NCBI GenBank assembly: GCA_013399115.1
Contig: VXAA01004301.1
Coordinates: 688,085 to 752,084 of the forward strand
From: Anseranas semipalmata
Lineage: Eukaryota > Chordata > Aves > Anseriformes > Anseranatidae
Reading direction: 5' to 3'
DNA: 64,000 nt
Shown piece by piece: positions 1 through 15,563 of this stretch. The number at the start of each line of letters is the position of its first letter. The first letter of the stretch is position 1. The position numbers and the translations under genes are program-made. The notes under the pieces were generated by a model, which worked only from the letters and a program-made list of their open reading frames with translations, had not been told where the DNA came from and ran no database searches.

Positions 1-3000
1 ATGACTTTCTAGCAGCAAATTCAAGAAGGTAAAAATAGCTGTTTGTCTTTTCTTTCTTCTATACTACTTCATAGCTTTAATAAGTGCAAGGGCCCATTTT
101 AAACTCAGTACTGAACACACACAAATAAATGGTTCGTTTTTCAGTTAGGAGGAAATGATAAGGAACTAAAGTTCCTATAATTCGTAGTTTCTAAGTAGGA
201 GCTTAAGAAAAAAAATGCAGTCACCTAAATGAGAATTAGTGTGTATGTATATTTCATAATCTCAGCTTTCTGGTAGGACAGAGTATAGATTATAAAACAG
301 TTAATGAGGAATTTTCCTTCTTTGTCATCTCCTGCTAACATCACTTTCCTTTTTTTGCTTAGCCACTTATAAATAACTGATCCAACTTATGATCAAAGGG
401 TCGGGTTTGTTTCTGGCATTTCTCCACTGCACAAGAATGCTTTGTAAAGCATGATTAAGCTCCAAACAGTCTGACTTCTGGCAGGTGGAACTGAAGGCAT
501 CAGGAGTAACTAAGGGTTGTGTGGTCTGTTTTAAACCTAAAAGATCTCCAATATATACTAAGTTATCTATGTATGTACAGATATTTATACACTTAAGATG
601 CTGCTGTCCATGCTCTGGCACTAAAGAGGTGGGACTTCAGCTGTAAATTTCAGCTACGTGTTTTTATAAAGGGGGAAAAAAACATCAAACAAAACTAGAA
701 GATCCAAACTAAACTGAAAGTTTTGTTAAAATCAATCTACTCTTTTCTGAGAATCAGTAAATAACACAGGTACGTTATTGAATTTATGACACATATGGTA
801 TCTTTTTGGTATGAAAGCCCTGTCAGCTGATAGCAAAATTAAGAAAGCATGAAAATTTCCTTTATTTCAAATGCTTCCTCAAAACATGCTTCTTTAGGGG
901 CTCTTTTTTGCACATGCAGTCTTAAATGAGGCATCTACATAACATTACTATGTGCTCCTTTCCCTCTCATCACTGTGTATCATTCTACAAGTTTAGGCTT
1001 TGCTCCTCTACTGGGCTCTGTGGGACAGTGATACCATCTGAATCATCCACTCTTGTAGAGTGATGTAAAAAAGTAATACACTTTCTACATCTTCTCTTTC
1101 TCCATCCTTCCAGTAATAACTTATTTAATCTTCCTCTGTATAAGCATGTTTCAGTAGTATCTTACTAGAGTTTGTGACCTTAAGTTTCCAATGTGGCAGG
1201 GATGTTTAGGTGTCTCATTTTGTTCCCCACCCAGCTAAAGGTACCTCTGACAAACCATCATTTTCATAGAGTAATGGTTCTTATTCACATTGGCAAGTCA
1301 CATCAGGATTCCCAGTTGCTGTTCATATGTGGAAGTGACTTTTATGGGAATCTGTTCTTTTTCTTTCAGTGGTTTGCTGTCTGTATCAGTTTACTCATCT
1401 AGCTTTTGTTTATCTTGAAGCAAACAGGCTTTTTCCTTTATTCCTTGGGTTCCAGAAATCAAAATGAAAAATTATATTAAAAGATACTGTTGCCAGTATT
1501 TGAAACCCCAAAGACGTTATTGGGCAGAGTAAACACAGTGGTATTACACACCTTGCACAAACTGAAGGAAGTGTAAAGGCTAAATAATAAACTGTGTGGA
1601 TTGTGGGAAGTGAATTTTCAAGCTTTTTGTATCCAGTAGACTGACGGTGACTTTCAGCCCAACAGCATGGGTAAGTGTACGAAAGCCTGCCGCAGCAGAG
1701 TACTCCATGTTTCCTGTCCCCAAAATGCAGTGACAAGTGAAGGGAGGGAACTAGATCATCAGCTTTTGAAAAGGAAGGGATTTGCTTTGAAAAGGGTGGG
1801 AATCTGCGGAGGCAGCTAACATTGTGAAAGTCCTCACTTTTGATAAGATCTTTGATTTTACTTTCCATAATACCTACATAATCTTGAAACAGAACAACAT
1901 CTGCTGTCCTCTGTTGCATACAACTGTTCAAGAGAGAGGAATAACTTTTAAAAGAAACTATTCTATCTTGTCTCTTAAAGGTGCAGGTGGCTTTCTCTTT
2001 TCCTTTTTTTGTCTTAAATCTTTCCTAGTAGGATGATGTACATTATTTGGTTGTATCCCATTTCTCAGGTCAAACCAACTTGTAGTCAGTGTAAAAATCA
2101 AAAATCAGAGCAGATGGAGTATGGGGAAAAAAATTCTAATGTCGATATTTATGTATAGGACAAGTATAGAAGTATATGTTTATACAGTGTACCTATGTAC
2201 TAATAAAAATATACCTAGTATATCACTTTGCATTCATGAGATCATGATGCTGGTCTGAATCCAGCACAATAAAAGACATTTTCAGGGTCATGATAACCCG
2301 AGTTTGCACTGCTAAGGTTGTGTTTAATGAAGACCACTGTAATTACTGTCTTATGTAGCTTGAGATGTAGCAGCTTGTGCCTGTGAGGAAGTTCCTTCAA
2401 ATCAAATTTGCAACAGTCTGGTAGTGCTGTTTGTGCTTTTTGGGGCTGTTGCTGTGACCAGCTGGAAATGTCCATGGACAGGCCTTGTTCCAGCAACGCA
2501 TATCTATTCCCTTGTTTTCCTCCAGTAGAAATTGTTGTGATATAATTGTTGCAGTTTATATGGTCCCCAAGGAGTGACCCAGGCTGGAGAAATCTTCTGA
2601 TGTGATTAAATAATTGCATAACTCATTAAATAAATACCCCTTTTACTGTAAAACTGGGAAAATGCATCCTGGTATGCTTTTTCAGTTCTGCTCTTCCCAG
2701 TGTATATGGCTGTCAATGATCTCCCACTGTCAGTGCGGATGTGTATCAGGTTGCTCCTCCAGTGCCTCACCTACCACCTACGATATTGCCCTTCTGATTA
2801 AGGTAATTCAAACCTAGGGCTGATTTTGCAAATCCTTGTCATTCAGGTTTTGGTGTTGCTAACCAAACCCCTATTGATTCCAATTTGTAGTCCAGGATTT
2901 GTAGGCGATAGTGATATACAGTATCATCCACATTCAAAGTGTTAAGATTAGTAGATAATATGTAGGGATAGGTCACTTTCAAAATGTCTGATTCTTCACC

Positions 3001-5069
3001 ATCACAAAATCATTACAAATGGGTCAAAAGTGTGCTGTTCATTTCTGGTTCATCTAATAGATGCTTGAACAGAATAATTTGTAGTGAGTTGGGCTCTCCT
3101 TATTTGTAAAAACAGCAAATAGGTTGCAACCCCAAAAAGCAATTTAACTCCACCCCAATAGTGTCAGATTTACCCCTTGAAGAGTCGGGGACAATTTTCT
3201 CATGCTTTAAAATGACTGCCTTGCAAAGCATGCACTGCTTGTTTCTCATGCTTTCACAAACCTACTTCTTATTCAGTCTGTCACTATAGTGTGGTTAGCT
3301 TCATGCTTTCTTTTCAGCTTTCATCTTCTCTTTGCGTATCAATAGCCCTCAAGTGACAAAACAACATCTACAGGAGCACTAGGGTAGCTGACCGTGCTGG
3401 AACTCTGTTATCAGCACCTTCTGTAACCAAGACTAACTGAACCAAAGATGGGAGGGGGGAAAAAAAAAAAAAAAAAAAAGAGAGAGAGCTAACTGTAGAA
3501 ATACACCCTGAGACCTACTGGGCTTACAAGTCAAGACATAGAGCCTCACACACACGTGGTTGTGACCTGGCCAGCAGGCAGCTCAATTCTGAAACACTCT
3601 TGTATTTTGTGGAGCTCAGCTATTAAGCGCTGGCTGTTTGCAGGGCTAGCACATATCCATGTGCATCCTGGGATGTACAAATGCAAAAAGTAGCCATCTT
3701 TGAGGAGCTCTATGCATGGTCAGCTCACATCTACTGCAGGTTCTAGATATTTAATGAGAAAAAATTAATAAAAACACTACCTCACTGCAACAGCTGAGTT
3801 AGTGCTGCTGCTGGAAAATGTACTGCTGCTATTTTGTTTTTTTGTTGTTTTTAACGAGCTTCCCTCCATGATAAAGGTAAGATCATCTTCCCGACTTGAC
3901 GTCCTTGCCAAGATGCTCTAGCCAAGCTTCTGCTTTCCTCCATTCTTCTGCCCTTTGCCCGTCACAGTAAATACAGATTTCTTTTTCTCTGTAATTGCAA
4001 TTCACTTTGCCTATATTATTGTGACATCAATTGGTGCATCACAAGTGAGGTCAGATGTTCACTTCCTCCATTTTTTCTTGTGTTCCCTGCTTATTCATAG
4101 GGAAAATGCTTTCAGAATCCACAGGCCGGTCTTTTCTTCCCCACATATCATCCTGTAAGAATTCCTTTTGCCTTGGTACCTGCAATGCACAGCCAGGCAA
4201 ACAAAGACTAGAGTGTTGGCAAGTTGAGATGATTCATTACTGTTCAAAGTTATTTGTTATCTTAACCTCTTAACACTGCTCCTCTGTTTGTTCCCTTTTG
4301 TGTTTTGTCATCCTCCTTTGTGAGTTGGTGGGGAAAGATACTGCTTTTGTTGGACAGTTGGAGCACATTATTGGTTTGGAGCCTCCAGGCAGTAATATTA
4401 GATAAGTAATATGCAGTAAAGAAGGCTCTCCAGTGTTGCATTGGCATTTATGTTTGACTGATGAGAGGGAGGAAAGAAGACAGCTATCAGTTATGGAGAG
4501 TGGCATAGCTTCTACCTTCTGGAGTACAAAAAAACTTTCATTTGTCTATCCATATAACATCATAATTAAGAATTTTGTACACATACATACAGGCACCCGA
4601 GAGAAAAATGGAAGAATTTTGTAGTAGTAGTTTTCTGCTTTCTTGTCCAGAAAGAACTCAAGAAAGTTCAAGTTTTGTCCTACACTTACTATAAAAAGGA
4701 GGGCTTTTTCCTCACTGAGGGAGGAGTAGGGAGGGGAAACAAAAAATGACTCTTCAGGATAAACTACATCAAAAGTTGTTGCTATGGGAAATGGAAACGT
4801 TTTTTTTCCTAAAGCAACTGCTTTCCTACCTTAACAGCAACAGCATTTGTTAGCATTTGTTATAGCTAGTTTGCATCTTTTCTTTTTCTTGCTTTATCCC
4901 ACATGCACCAGATACAAATGGAAAAACTTAATTAGAACTAAAAAGAAAAAAAAGCCATTTAGCTTAATGACAGACTTGTGGTCCATTCTTTTGTATGTTT
5001 TTTTGTCCTTAGAATTAATAATTTTCACAGTCTAATGAGATTTAAGATTGCCTTTGCATATTTCTGCAG
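1..5069 (+). other. SPTLC3: SPTLC3 intron (3' part), upstream of first visible exon
   Basis: This is non-coding sequence ending in the acceptor tttctgcag at 5061-5069. I looked for the preceding exon, which should end in the motif S-T-R-x-E-x-G just before a split glycine codon, and did not find it. The interval is therefore read as the 3' part of a long intron. It holds a run of 20 A at 3460-3479 followed by a short GA repeat. No protein-like reading frame or recognisable transposon was seen. Confidence 0.7.
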
Positions 5070-5194
5070 GTACCCTTGACAAGCATGTAGAACTAGAGAA
5101 ACTTGTGGCCAAGTTCCTTGGTGTGGAAGATGCTATGGTGTTTGGCATGGGATTTGCAACAAATTCAATGAATATTCCAGCCCTTGTTGGGAAG
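5070..5194 (+). CDS. SPTLC3: SPTLC3 coding exon A (serine palmitoyltransferase, start of visible catalytic domain)
   Basis: This exon encodes visible residues 1-42, beginning with the last two bases of a split Gly codon and ending on a complete Lys codon (start [11 protein letters not shown], end NIPALVGK). It is flanked by tttctgcag and gtgagt. It belongs to the fold-type I PLP enzymes of the alpha-oxoamine synthase family. The family's GFATN and PALVGK blocks, from the large PLP domain, are present. The gene product condenses L-serine with a fatty acyl-CoA to form 3-ketosphinganine, the first step of sphingolipid synthesis, at the endoplasmic reticulum membrane together with SPTLC1. The wording DKHVELE and [10 protein letters not shown] fits SPTLC3 better than SPTLC2 as I remember the two. 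The start codon lies in upstream exons outside the window. Confidence 0.96.
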
Positions 5195-7468
<2,274 letters not shown>

Positions 7469-10400
7469 TGAAGTTGGAAATGTTTAGAGACAGAGATGTT
7501 CACACCTCAAAGGCAAGAGTGCTTCCTTTCAATGCATGCTTTGCTTTCCATTCCCAGATAATGCTTTTATGCAGGCACAAGAATTTACTGTTCAATGCTG
7601 AGTGATTTCAGATAGGGGGAGAAAATAGCAGTGTAAGATTATAATTGCCATTGTGCATGATCTGGGTCATCAGGTTGGACCTTAATTTTTGAAATCTGGA
7701 GTCTTAACTTCCTTGTTGTCTTTTTGACGTGCTGAGTGACTGTGTGCTGCCATAAAGGTTTTACTGTTATTGTCGGTACAGCAAAATAGTATAAACATAC
7801 TTACAAAAACATACTCTACATTTCCATGCCTCTGTTTCTGGCAGGTTCAATGCAACCAGAGTGACATTAATGCGGCACTCCTTTGAAACAGCTACCCTGA
7901 ATTCCCAGGGGCACTATACCAAAGATGTAGATAGTCACATTAAGAGCATCATCCCAAATATTCTCTGAAGTATAATTTTAGTATAGAAATCATACTAATA
8001 CCGCGCACTAACTTTGCAATCACGCAATTATCTTCTAGAATACTCATGCTTTTTAACTTTTATTTAGTTAATGCTGCTGTGGTCACAGTCGGAGACATTG
8101 TGACTGGCTTTAATGACAAGAGCTTGTTCTTTTCCCTTAATCCCCATTGCAATTCCCCTTTACATCCCCACTGCTGCCACTAGGCAGTGATTGCAACAGA
8201 GTTTAAGAAGCTAGAAAAGTGGCAAGGAATGAGAAAAGAGGTCTGATCACCTTTATTAATAACTATTACCGTCCCTTCTCTTCATTGGGTTGTGTTCAGC
8301 CCTGAGGTGAGCAAAAATGAATTATGCATATGCTGTAAAAGGCCTAAGGATCCCTTGGAATGACAAGCACACTATAATTATAATATAAGGTGTTGTTGTA
8401 ATTAATATCTATTCATAATTTGGGCAAGAAGCAATTCCTGAAGATCACATAAGAATTAATGTCACGTGTACCAGAATGTTTTTAGAAAAGTAATTATTCA
8501 TAGATTAGCCTATAGCATGCCCCAGCTTGTTCCACTTCCACAAATTTAGATACGGTAGGCATGGTTGCTCTACCAGTCTTCTCTCAATTCTGCCTTAGTT
8601 TGTTTGGTACCTTATCCCATTCAAACTCAGGTTTGCATCACATTTTGTGGGATGACCTCTCACTACCCAAATCCAAATGTTCTCAGCCTCTCCACCCATC
8701 TAGTGCTGCATGCAGCCCAGCTAGCTTGTGCTGCTTCCCACAGCGTTTCAAAGAACATTCCAGTTTGAGGAGTGTATTTCTCTCAACTGCTAGGGAAGCA
8801 GTGAAGACATCACTTTGGGCTCCCAGATGATTCTTCTCATTTATGTGAATATATAGTATATATAGAGGTGTGCAGACACATGCCCAAAATGTCAGACTAT
8901 GTTAGTACTGTCATTGTTGTGCTTACAAACAGGGGAATTAAGCCATTATCTATGTCATACTGCTTGATGAGAAAGGAAGGTTCCTTATGCTGAATTGGCC
9001 TTGTGGATGAATATAAAACTTTGCACCTTGAGTTACCACTTGAAGAACTTCAATAAGCATTAATTTCAGTATTAGGTAGTCATGTGTTTTGTCTTTTTAA
9101 AATCCTCCTCTGCATTATCATAAAAAGAAAAAGTCAATATCCTCCACCTCCTCCTTTCCACGGAGAGAGGTTTGATGTGTGTTGTTTCATATAAAGAAAT
9201 AATGATCCTTTAAAGAGCTTGGCTCCTGGCATCAACTGGAGGATGTTATTGTGTCAAAGTCTTGGCTAGGGCCCTTTGTTGAGTGGTTGGAACAATTCTC
9301 CAGCAAGGTGTAGAAGAAAAGAGTAAATCTGAATCCTATTCCAAAGAGGATTACGGCTTAATGTGCTTTTCGTTCTGACTTGTAGGTACAGAGCCAAGTT
9401 GTCCGCTGGCATGGGTTGGCTCATCTCCTTTGGAGCTGTGGCAAGTCACACACACATACCATTTGACCCAGTATTGCCGTACGCTAAAGACACCAGAAGG
9501 GATGCCAGGCAGTACCACTGCTAGTGCCCGAGACACGCTTTCTGTGCAGGAGAGTCAAAAATAAATAAATTAAAATCAGGCAGCAGATTTTGAAGTTAAC
9601 TTTTTGCTATTAGAATGCAGCTTGAGAAAGCACACTCTTCCCATGCTCCTTGTTGCTTACATCAGCCTCTTTTGAAATGGTGTGTAATACCCTTGATAAG
9701 GCTGCCTAGAACATATTTACTTTGGCTCTGACTTCCGTAGTTAAACACGTATAGAAGAGACACTGGAGGAAGGGTGAGGTGTGAATGTTTGTTGCAGTTA
9801 TAAAGGGTTATCAAAATGAGGAGGAATAATTTTGTAACAATTTAGCAAAGCAATGTTTTATTTTCTGAACCAGCTACTTCCTGAATATTGTACAGAAACA
9901 TGAACAGGTGTGTGCTGGTAACCTTTCTTTCTAACAAGCTTGACACTGTAAATCTCTCCCCTCCTTTTTTTTCTCCCCCATTGAAGGGAGGAAAAAAAAA
10001 ACTATTTTCAAAGAAATTATAGGAAACCTTGTTCTATGATAAAACTATTTCACAAAAAATAAAGATGCTATTTTAAATCTATTACTGCTGCACATCCATC
10101 TTTCAAAGGCTATTATGTAGCTACATCTGTAAGATTGCAAAATTATTTTATTTCAAAGCATATAATCTGTAATACTGGATCTATTTGTCATGCAAAAGTA
10201 AATAATTATGCTTATTTCATTAGTTAGACAAGAAGTAATCTATATATTACCTTAGTTAAGTATAATATTCTTGTTCTTACAGAAGTTAATGGGACTATTT
10301 TATTTCAGTAAGTGGGTGGCTGTCCTAGGCATTGCAATTTTCACACAAAATGTGAATAGTTTTTCTAGAACTGACAGAATTATTAGACCTTTATGCTTCT

Positions 10401-12840
10401 ACTAAGTTTTAAAAAAAAAAAGTTGCTTCTCCTTTTTGACAAAAACATTACACAATTGAGGTGTGTGAGAAGGCTTTCAAACCTTAAGGTGAATAATGGA
10501 GCAAAAATGAGATGTGGATCTGTAAATACATTTTTATTTGGATATAGGAATGTGCCCTGCATCCTGACTGCAGGTGAACAATCCCTTCCTTGTAAACACA
10601 GGAATTTACAGGCTTGGGTTGAGAGAAATGCACAGGCACATACCTGCGGGTCATCCAGGAGAGAGAAGTTTAGGAGAATATTCCAGTCCTATAACTAAAC
10701 CGAACTACATTCCCCTCCTATGGTCTCTCAATACTATCAGTATTGCTAGTCTTTGCCCTTCCAGTGTCACACCAGTATGCCACAAGGTATATGGCCTTTA
10801 AGGGATTTCTGCTCTGGGGATTTGTGAGTTTTTGTGGATGTTAGCAGCAAAGCTCTGCTCCCTGGAGCCCCTGCTCTGAGAAGTGGGGGTAGAGGTTCTT
10901 TTTAATTAATATTATTTATCAAAAGGATCACAACTGAGATCCTTGGGTTACACGTTCATACAATTGGGCCTGATTTGCACCAGGGTCTTCCCCTGTAGGT
11001 AGGGACAGTACGGTAGCACAACACTCAGGAGGAGTCCAGCAACCATGTGAGGCCAGTTGGTGAATCACAGCTTTTCTGTTTCCTGAAGATAGTCATTGTA
11101 GTGACTGAAACCTCCCCTCCACCATCTCCATGGCATTTGTGCAGTAAGAAGGGTCTTCTAAAATTTCTGCTTTACATCGCCCAGCCTTTTTCCAGTCTTG
11201 CTGAATATTGCATAGGTTGTGCTGCAAGTGAAATGAGCCAAGGTACAGAGGTGATCTTGCAGTCACCTGCCACATCACTAGGACACTCATTGCTTAAAAA
11301 TAAACACTCTTTTATCCATTTCCTTTTTCTTTCTGTTTATTCCCAACATTAAGTATTGTTCTGCAGAGCCCTTTTGCTTGATGCTTGGCAGCTGAAATAA
11401 TTTTTTTAGAACAATTTTTCTTAACCCCTATTAGGAGCTTTAAGTCGACTATGTTTAAGATGGAATTGATTAGGTTAATAGATAGGAATTATAGGTTGCA
11501 TGTCCAGACATAGATTGACCAAGAAGGTTCGTGCCTGGCCTGGTTTCCTGGGCAGTGATTTGTTTAGGAAGCTAGAAAAGAACTGCATTTCCACCCTTGA
11601 AACGGTGCCAGCAGCACGGCCCAACAGCCCGTGTACACTGGGAGGAGGACAGGAGGCTGAGACATCTCCCCACCTCTGTGGCAGTAGTGGCCTGGTCTTT
11701 GTTAGGCTTGTGCCAGAGGGACATTACCCCTACCAGGCCTGGGCTCCAGAGAGCCTCCCATCCTGCGTGGAGGTCCCTTCAGCTATATGGGGGCTACACT
11801 CATGGATGCTTTTATTTCCTGGCCCTGGGAAAGATTAACTTATCGCCTGTTCTTTTTTATTTCTAAGACAATCCTTTATTAATGTCATGTATCTTAAAGC
11901 ACTTTTTCAGAACCTCTGACCTTTTTCTTGGATAAATATTTGTCGAAGCCCCTTGACCCTTCCAATAAAACTTGAAAAGCAAAACCAAACAGCTAACCAT
12001 TAATCAGCTTGTGATTTTTATCAAGGCTTTTCTGTCACAGCAATTCTGGGCCTTATACTAGTGTCAGGTGAGAGCCTATCTTTGTTCATTCAGTGAACAG
12101 ATGAGGGTGTTCCTGACTAACTACATCCAGGTGAATTCTGTTCACATTAGCTTGTATAAGAACATGCTGTACAAGACTGAGGATTTGTTTGTTCTTTCTA
12201 GTTCTACCACATTTTTCCCTTATAGCATCAAGCAACTAAATTGCCATCACGTTTTCAGGGTTAGATTTGCAATTGCTTGAACAATCTGTGAGAATGTCGT
12301 GACTACTCTCAGAAATCAGGCCAGGGAGAAAAGAAAATTCCAGTTCTATTCATTGCAAAGGCACTTCAATGTGCAATCAGGGTAAGTGATACTATGAGGA
12401 AGGCAGGCAATTGCAAGGCACAGCCAAGCACCTTGGGTAGATGAAAATCCGACCTCTAATCTGGCACTTGAATCCACATCTGAAAAGTGAGGATCACAGT
12501 GGTACATTCCTAACTCCTCCTCGTGCACCTTGCAAGAGTGTTGTGAAAATAGTAAGGGTTTTTTGGGGTTCTCACAGATCAGATGTTTGATGACAGGTAT
12601 GTGTCATGCAGGATGAGCTGTTCAGGTTTCCATACAAAAAAGTTTCTGCTTGGACAGCAGGCAAATTTATGTTGTTCAAAATCCGGCATTTCTTGGTCCA
12701 ATCAGTTAAATTAAAGCTTCGGAGTATGGATGTGTGTGCCACAAGGACACCTTATAAAGGAAACACAGTTATCTGGAGTTGTAGTTGACACTGAAAGGGT
12801 ACTAGAAGGCCCTCATATTTTGGTGCAAATATATTCTCTT

Positions 12841-13033
12841 AAAAAAAAAAAAAAAAAAGTGGAAAAATACAAGTACTTGTCTTTAAGCAAGTAATCAAAT
12901 AAAATGGAGGGGAAACAACAGGGATAAATAACCAGGTAAAAGTTAGTCAAAATTCTGTGTGGTTGTAAAAACCACAGAGTTTGCAGTGGCTTGAGATGGT
13001 TCTTTAATTTCTTTTTTTTTTTTTTTTTTTTTT
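12841..13033. repeat. A-run and T-run in inverted arrangement
   Basis: Eighteen consecutive A (12841-12858) are followed 153 bases later by twenty-two consecutive T (13012-13033). The two runs are complementary and could pair in RNA. This is a simple-sequence feature with no evidence of function. Confidence 0.85.
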
Positions 13034-13386
13034 CAGAGGTGTAAGTGGCCCTTGAATTTAAGAAGGGAGGGCACTGTTCTAGCTATTACAGAGCAGGATG
13101 AAAGGCACATTACCCACTAAGGTTTTGTCCTCTTTGAAGCCTCTGGCCACTATCAGAGACAAGATTATTGCACTAGATAGGTCGACAACAGCCTAATCCA
13201 GTTTGGCATGTATTTCCCTGTGACACATACAGACGCTGCCACAGAGAGAAGACTGGTATATCCTGCTCCTAACATGCTGTGTCTGCATTTGCCCTCTCTG
13301 ATTTGAGAAAGCCATGTCTGACTTGCCACGTCTGAGCAGGAATTTTTCCTGAGTGCTCTTCACTTACATGTAGCTATGTATTTCTT

Positions 13387-13404
13387 GGGGGATAGGGAGG
13401 GGGG
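13387..13404 (+). other. guanine-run cluster, possible G-quadruplex
   Basis: Runs of 5, 3 and 6 G lie within 18 bases, separated by ATA and A. If the 6-G run is split, four GGG tracts with very short loops are available, which is the usual sequence requirement for a G-quadruplex. It is deep in an intron and its function is unknown. Confidence 0.5.
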
Positions 13405-14888
13405 TCTGAGTGTTACTGAGGCTGCAGTAATCACCACTTCCCTACACCACCCCCCACCATTCCAAATAAAAATAATCAAAGCTGTGATTTTAGGGAAATG
13501 ACTCCAAGGACACTCTTGCTGTTCAGAGCTGTGCCAGCAGTCAGAGACTTTTAAAAGTCTAGTTTTCACTAGAATGAAAATTGCCTTTTACTGTCCCACA
13601 GGTAATGCTTAGATCAATGAAACCCTTGTGGCAGTTTCCCTTTGCTCTAGGGATTTGGAAGGAGGGACAGCATGAGAGCTTGGCACTTGGGTCATGCATG
13701 AGAGGACAGTGACCAGGAAAGATACCAGCAAGGGGAGAGCAAGAAAGGAGAGGCAGAAGCTGCAGCAGAGGGCAGCTGGTTGTGTGGGAGATTGGGAAGG
13801 GACAGGTAGCCACACTGTCTGCGTGAACTTGCACAAGAGTGCAAAATGTGAGAAACTGAAAACAAGAGTGGCAAACACAAGTCGAAGGAAAGGAGAATGT
13901 GATAAGAGTAGTGGTAGCCTTTATATTTTAATTGAAAAGGATTCAGCTGACATCATGCAGGAGACTTTCAGCCCACACAGAGGAATGGTGATGATGTCCC
14001 CAGCATTGTAATGTAGGGATGAGGGGTGGAGACACTGTGTCTACCTGCGAGGAGGCACGGCGTGCGTGCCTGGGAGAAGGCAGGGGCCCCTGCAGGAGCC
14101 TGGAGTCCCACCTGCACTGGAGGCAGCATGACACACAGCGTGCCCAGGTCCAGGCTCACTTTGACCCACTGGCAGTTTGTGGTGTTATTTCTGTTGAAGT
14201 AACTCTGAAGGATCCCAAACAAGGATTGTGCAAGTCTATTAAATTCTAAAAACCTAAGCGATCCACAGTCCCTGCTTAGGAAATCTTATCCTCTAAATCC
14301 AAACACTATTTCAAAGGGACAAGTTGGAAACTGAGGCAAGGATAAATTTGGTTGTGCTTTGAGTAACTAACCAAGTGAAACTCCTAACACCACCTCCTGG
14401 GCCTGGTGAATGGTTGTTAGCCTCTACCACTGAGAAGCCTGAGCTAGTGATGGTCAAATACGGAAGGACAGTTATTTTCACCATAACTGGTTATTCAAGA
14501 TGGACTTGTACAACATCTCCGTGCCCCAATGTTTCACAGTTCAACTATATTTAATGGCCAAATAATTTGGTAGAAGAAAGTCAGCTGGGGTTGTGCTGTT
14601 TTATTTCCTGACACTGAGTACATCCCACTGTCTGGAAGGTCCAAGCACATAGAAAGCACTGCATCTTTACTTTGTCTGAATAACAGAAGCTGTCTTCTGG
14701 AGGGGAAATTAAAGGTAATAGATTTTCTCCTTTCAATTTCCCCTTTCCAAATAAGATACTATAAGCACAGAGTAAAAGGTTCAGTAAAATTCATTTGCAC
14801 CTAAGCAAATGATGTGTTGGCTGTTACAGGCTTAAGAAAGTCACCCATACATGTTTTTCAGAATGAGGCATGAAAAGCAAAGTGATAT

Positions 14889-14961
14889 AGCCCTGATTCT
14901 GCAAGCAGGCATGTCCTTAGCCTGGACTTCAGCAGTACTGTCAGGTGTAAAGTCAGGCAAG
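14889..14961. repeat. degenerate palindromic repeat copy (ancient, MITE-like)
   Basis: The segment contains CCTGATTCTGCAAGCAGG, then GGACTTCAGCAGTACTG, then GGTGTAAAGTCAGGCA. This arrangement resembles a dispersed palindromic repeat I remember from sauropsid genomes (tgcaagcagg ... gacttcagtgg ... gtgtaaagt). It is strongly diverged. The family name is not known to me. Confidence 0.45.
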
Positions 14962-15550
14962 CTCCCGCCCTGGAGAGGTTCTTCTATATCTGCAGTCCTG
15001 TGTTCCACACTCATTGGGACGGAGGAGCTATTTACATCCAAGTACTTTTTAAAATAGCTCTTTAAAAAAAAAGTTATATACATTTCATACCTCTCTACCC
15101 TCTCCTCTTTCTTTCTTCCCATGTGGACTTATGTTAAAACAACTGAATTTTCAAGCTGTGATTTCAGCTCAGAGGTTGTGCAAGCTGACTTTCCCAAAGT
15201 CTAGCACCAATCTGGACTGACAAGTAGACAGAATACTGAACTGAAGCAACCTGCGTGACTCAGAGGGGAGTTTCAAAGGTCCCAAAGGAATTTAGATGAC
15301 AAAGACAATTACGTTCAGTGGAGGAAAGGGGGTGCCTAAATTTCACTTTGAGAGACTGAAAGTCTTACCTCATTTTTGTAACCAATGAGCTTGCTGTCGT
15401 TCTATGGAGTCCTTTAATTCTCAGAACCAAAAAGGATTTCTGAATATTATCTAGTCAGAAGAGAAGGTGAACAGCTCTCTTTTATGAAACATGCTCAGTG
15501 GGGTTATAAATTCCCTTTTTAAAGCATCAAGGAACTTTTATTTCCTTTAT

Positions 15551-15563
15551 TGCCATCTAGTGG
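15551..15563 (-). promoter_or_regulatory. CTCF-like core motif
   Basis: The plus strand reads TGCCATCTAGTGG, so the minus strand reads CCACTAGATGGCA, a well-known strong form of the CTCF core. It lies in the 9.6-kb intron about 1.5 kb before the third visible exon. Motif match only; occupancy cannot be judged from sequence. Confidence 0.55.

Noticed and set aside
1..5069. Possible upstream SPTLC3 exon before 5070
   Set aside because: No segment was found encoding the expected S-T-R-x-E-x-G end with a donor in the right phase. The sequence AGCAGCAAATTCAAGAAG followed by gt at the start of the window does not resemble the family.
8170..8190. CTCF-like sequence CTGCCACTAGGCAGTG
   Set aside because: It lacks the central guanines of the CTCF core, so the resemblance is only partial.
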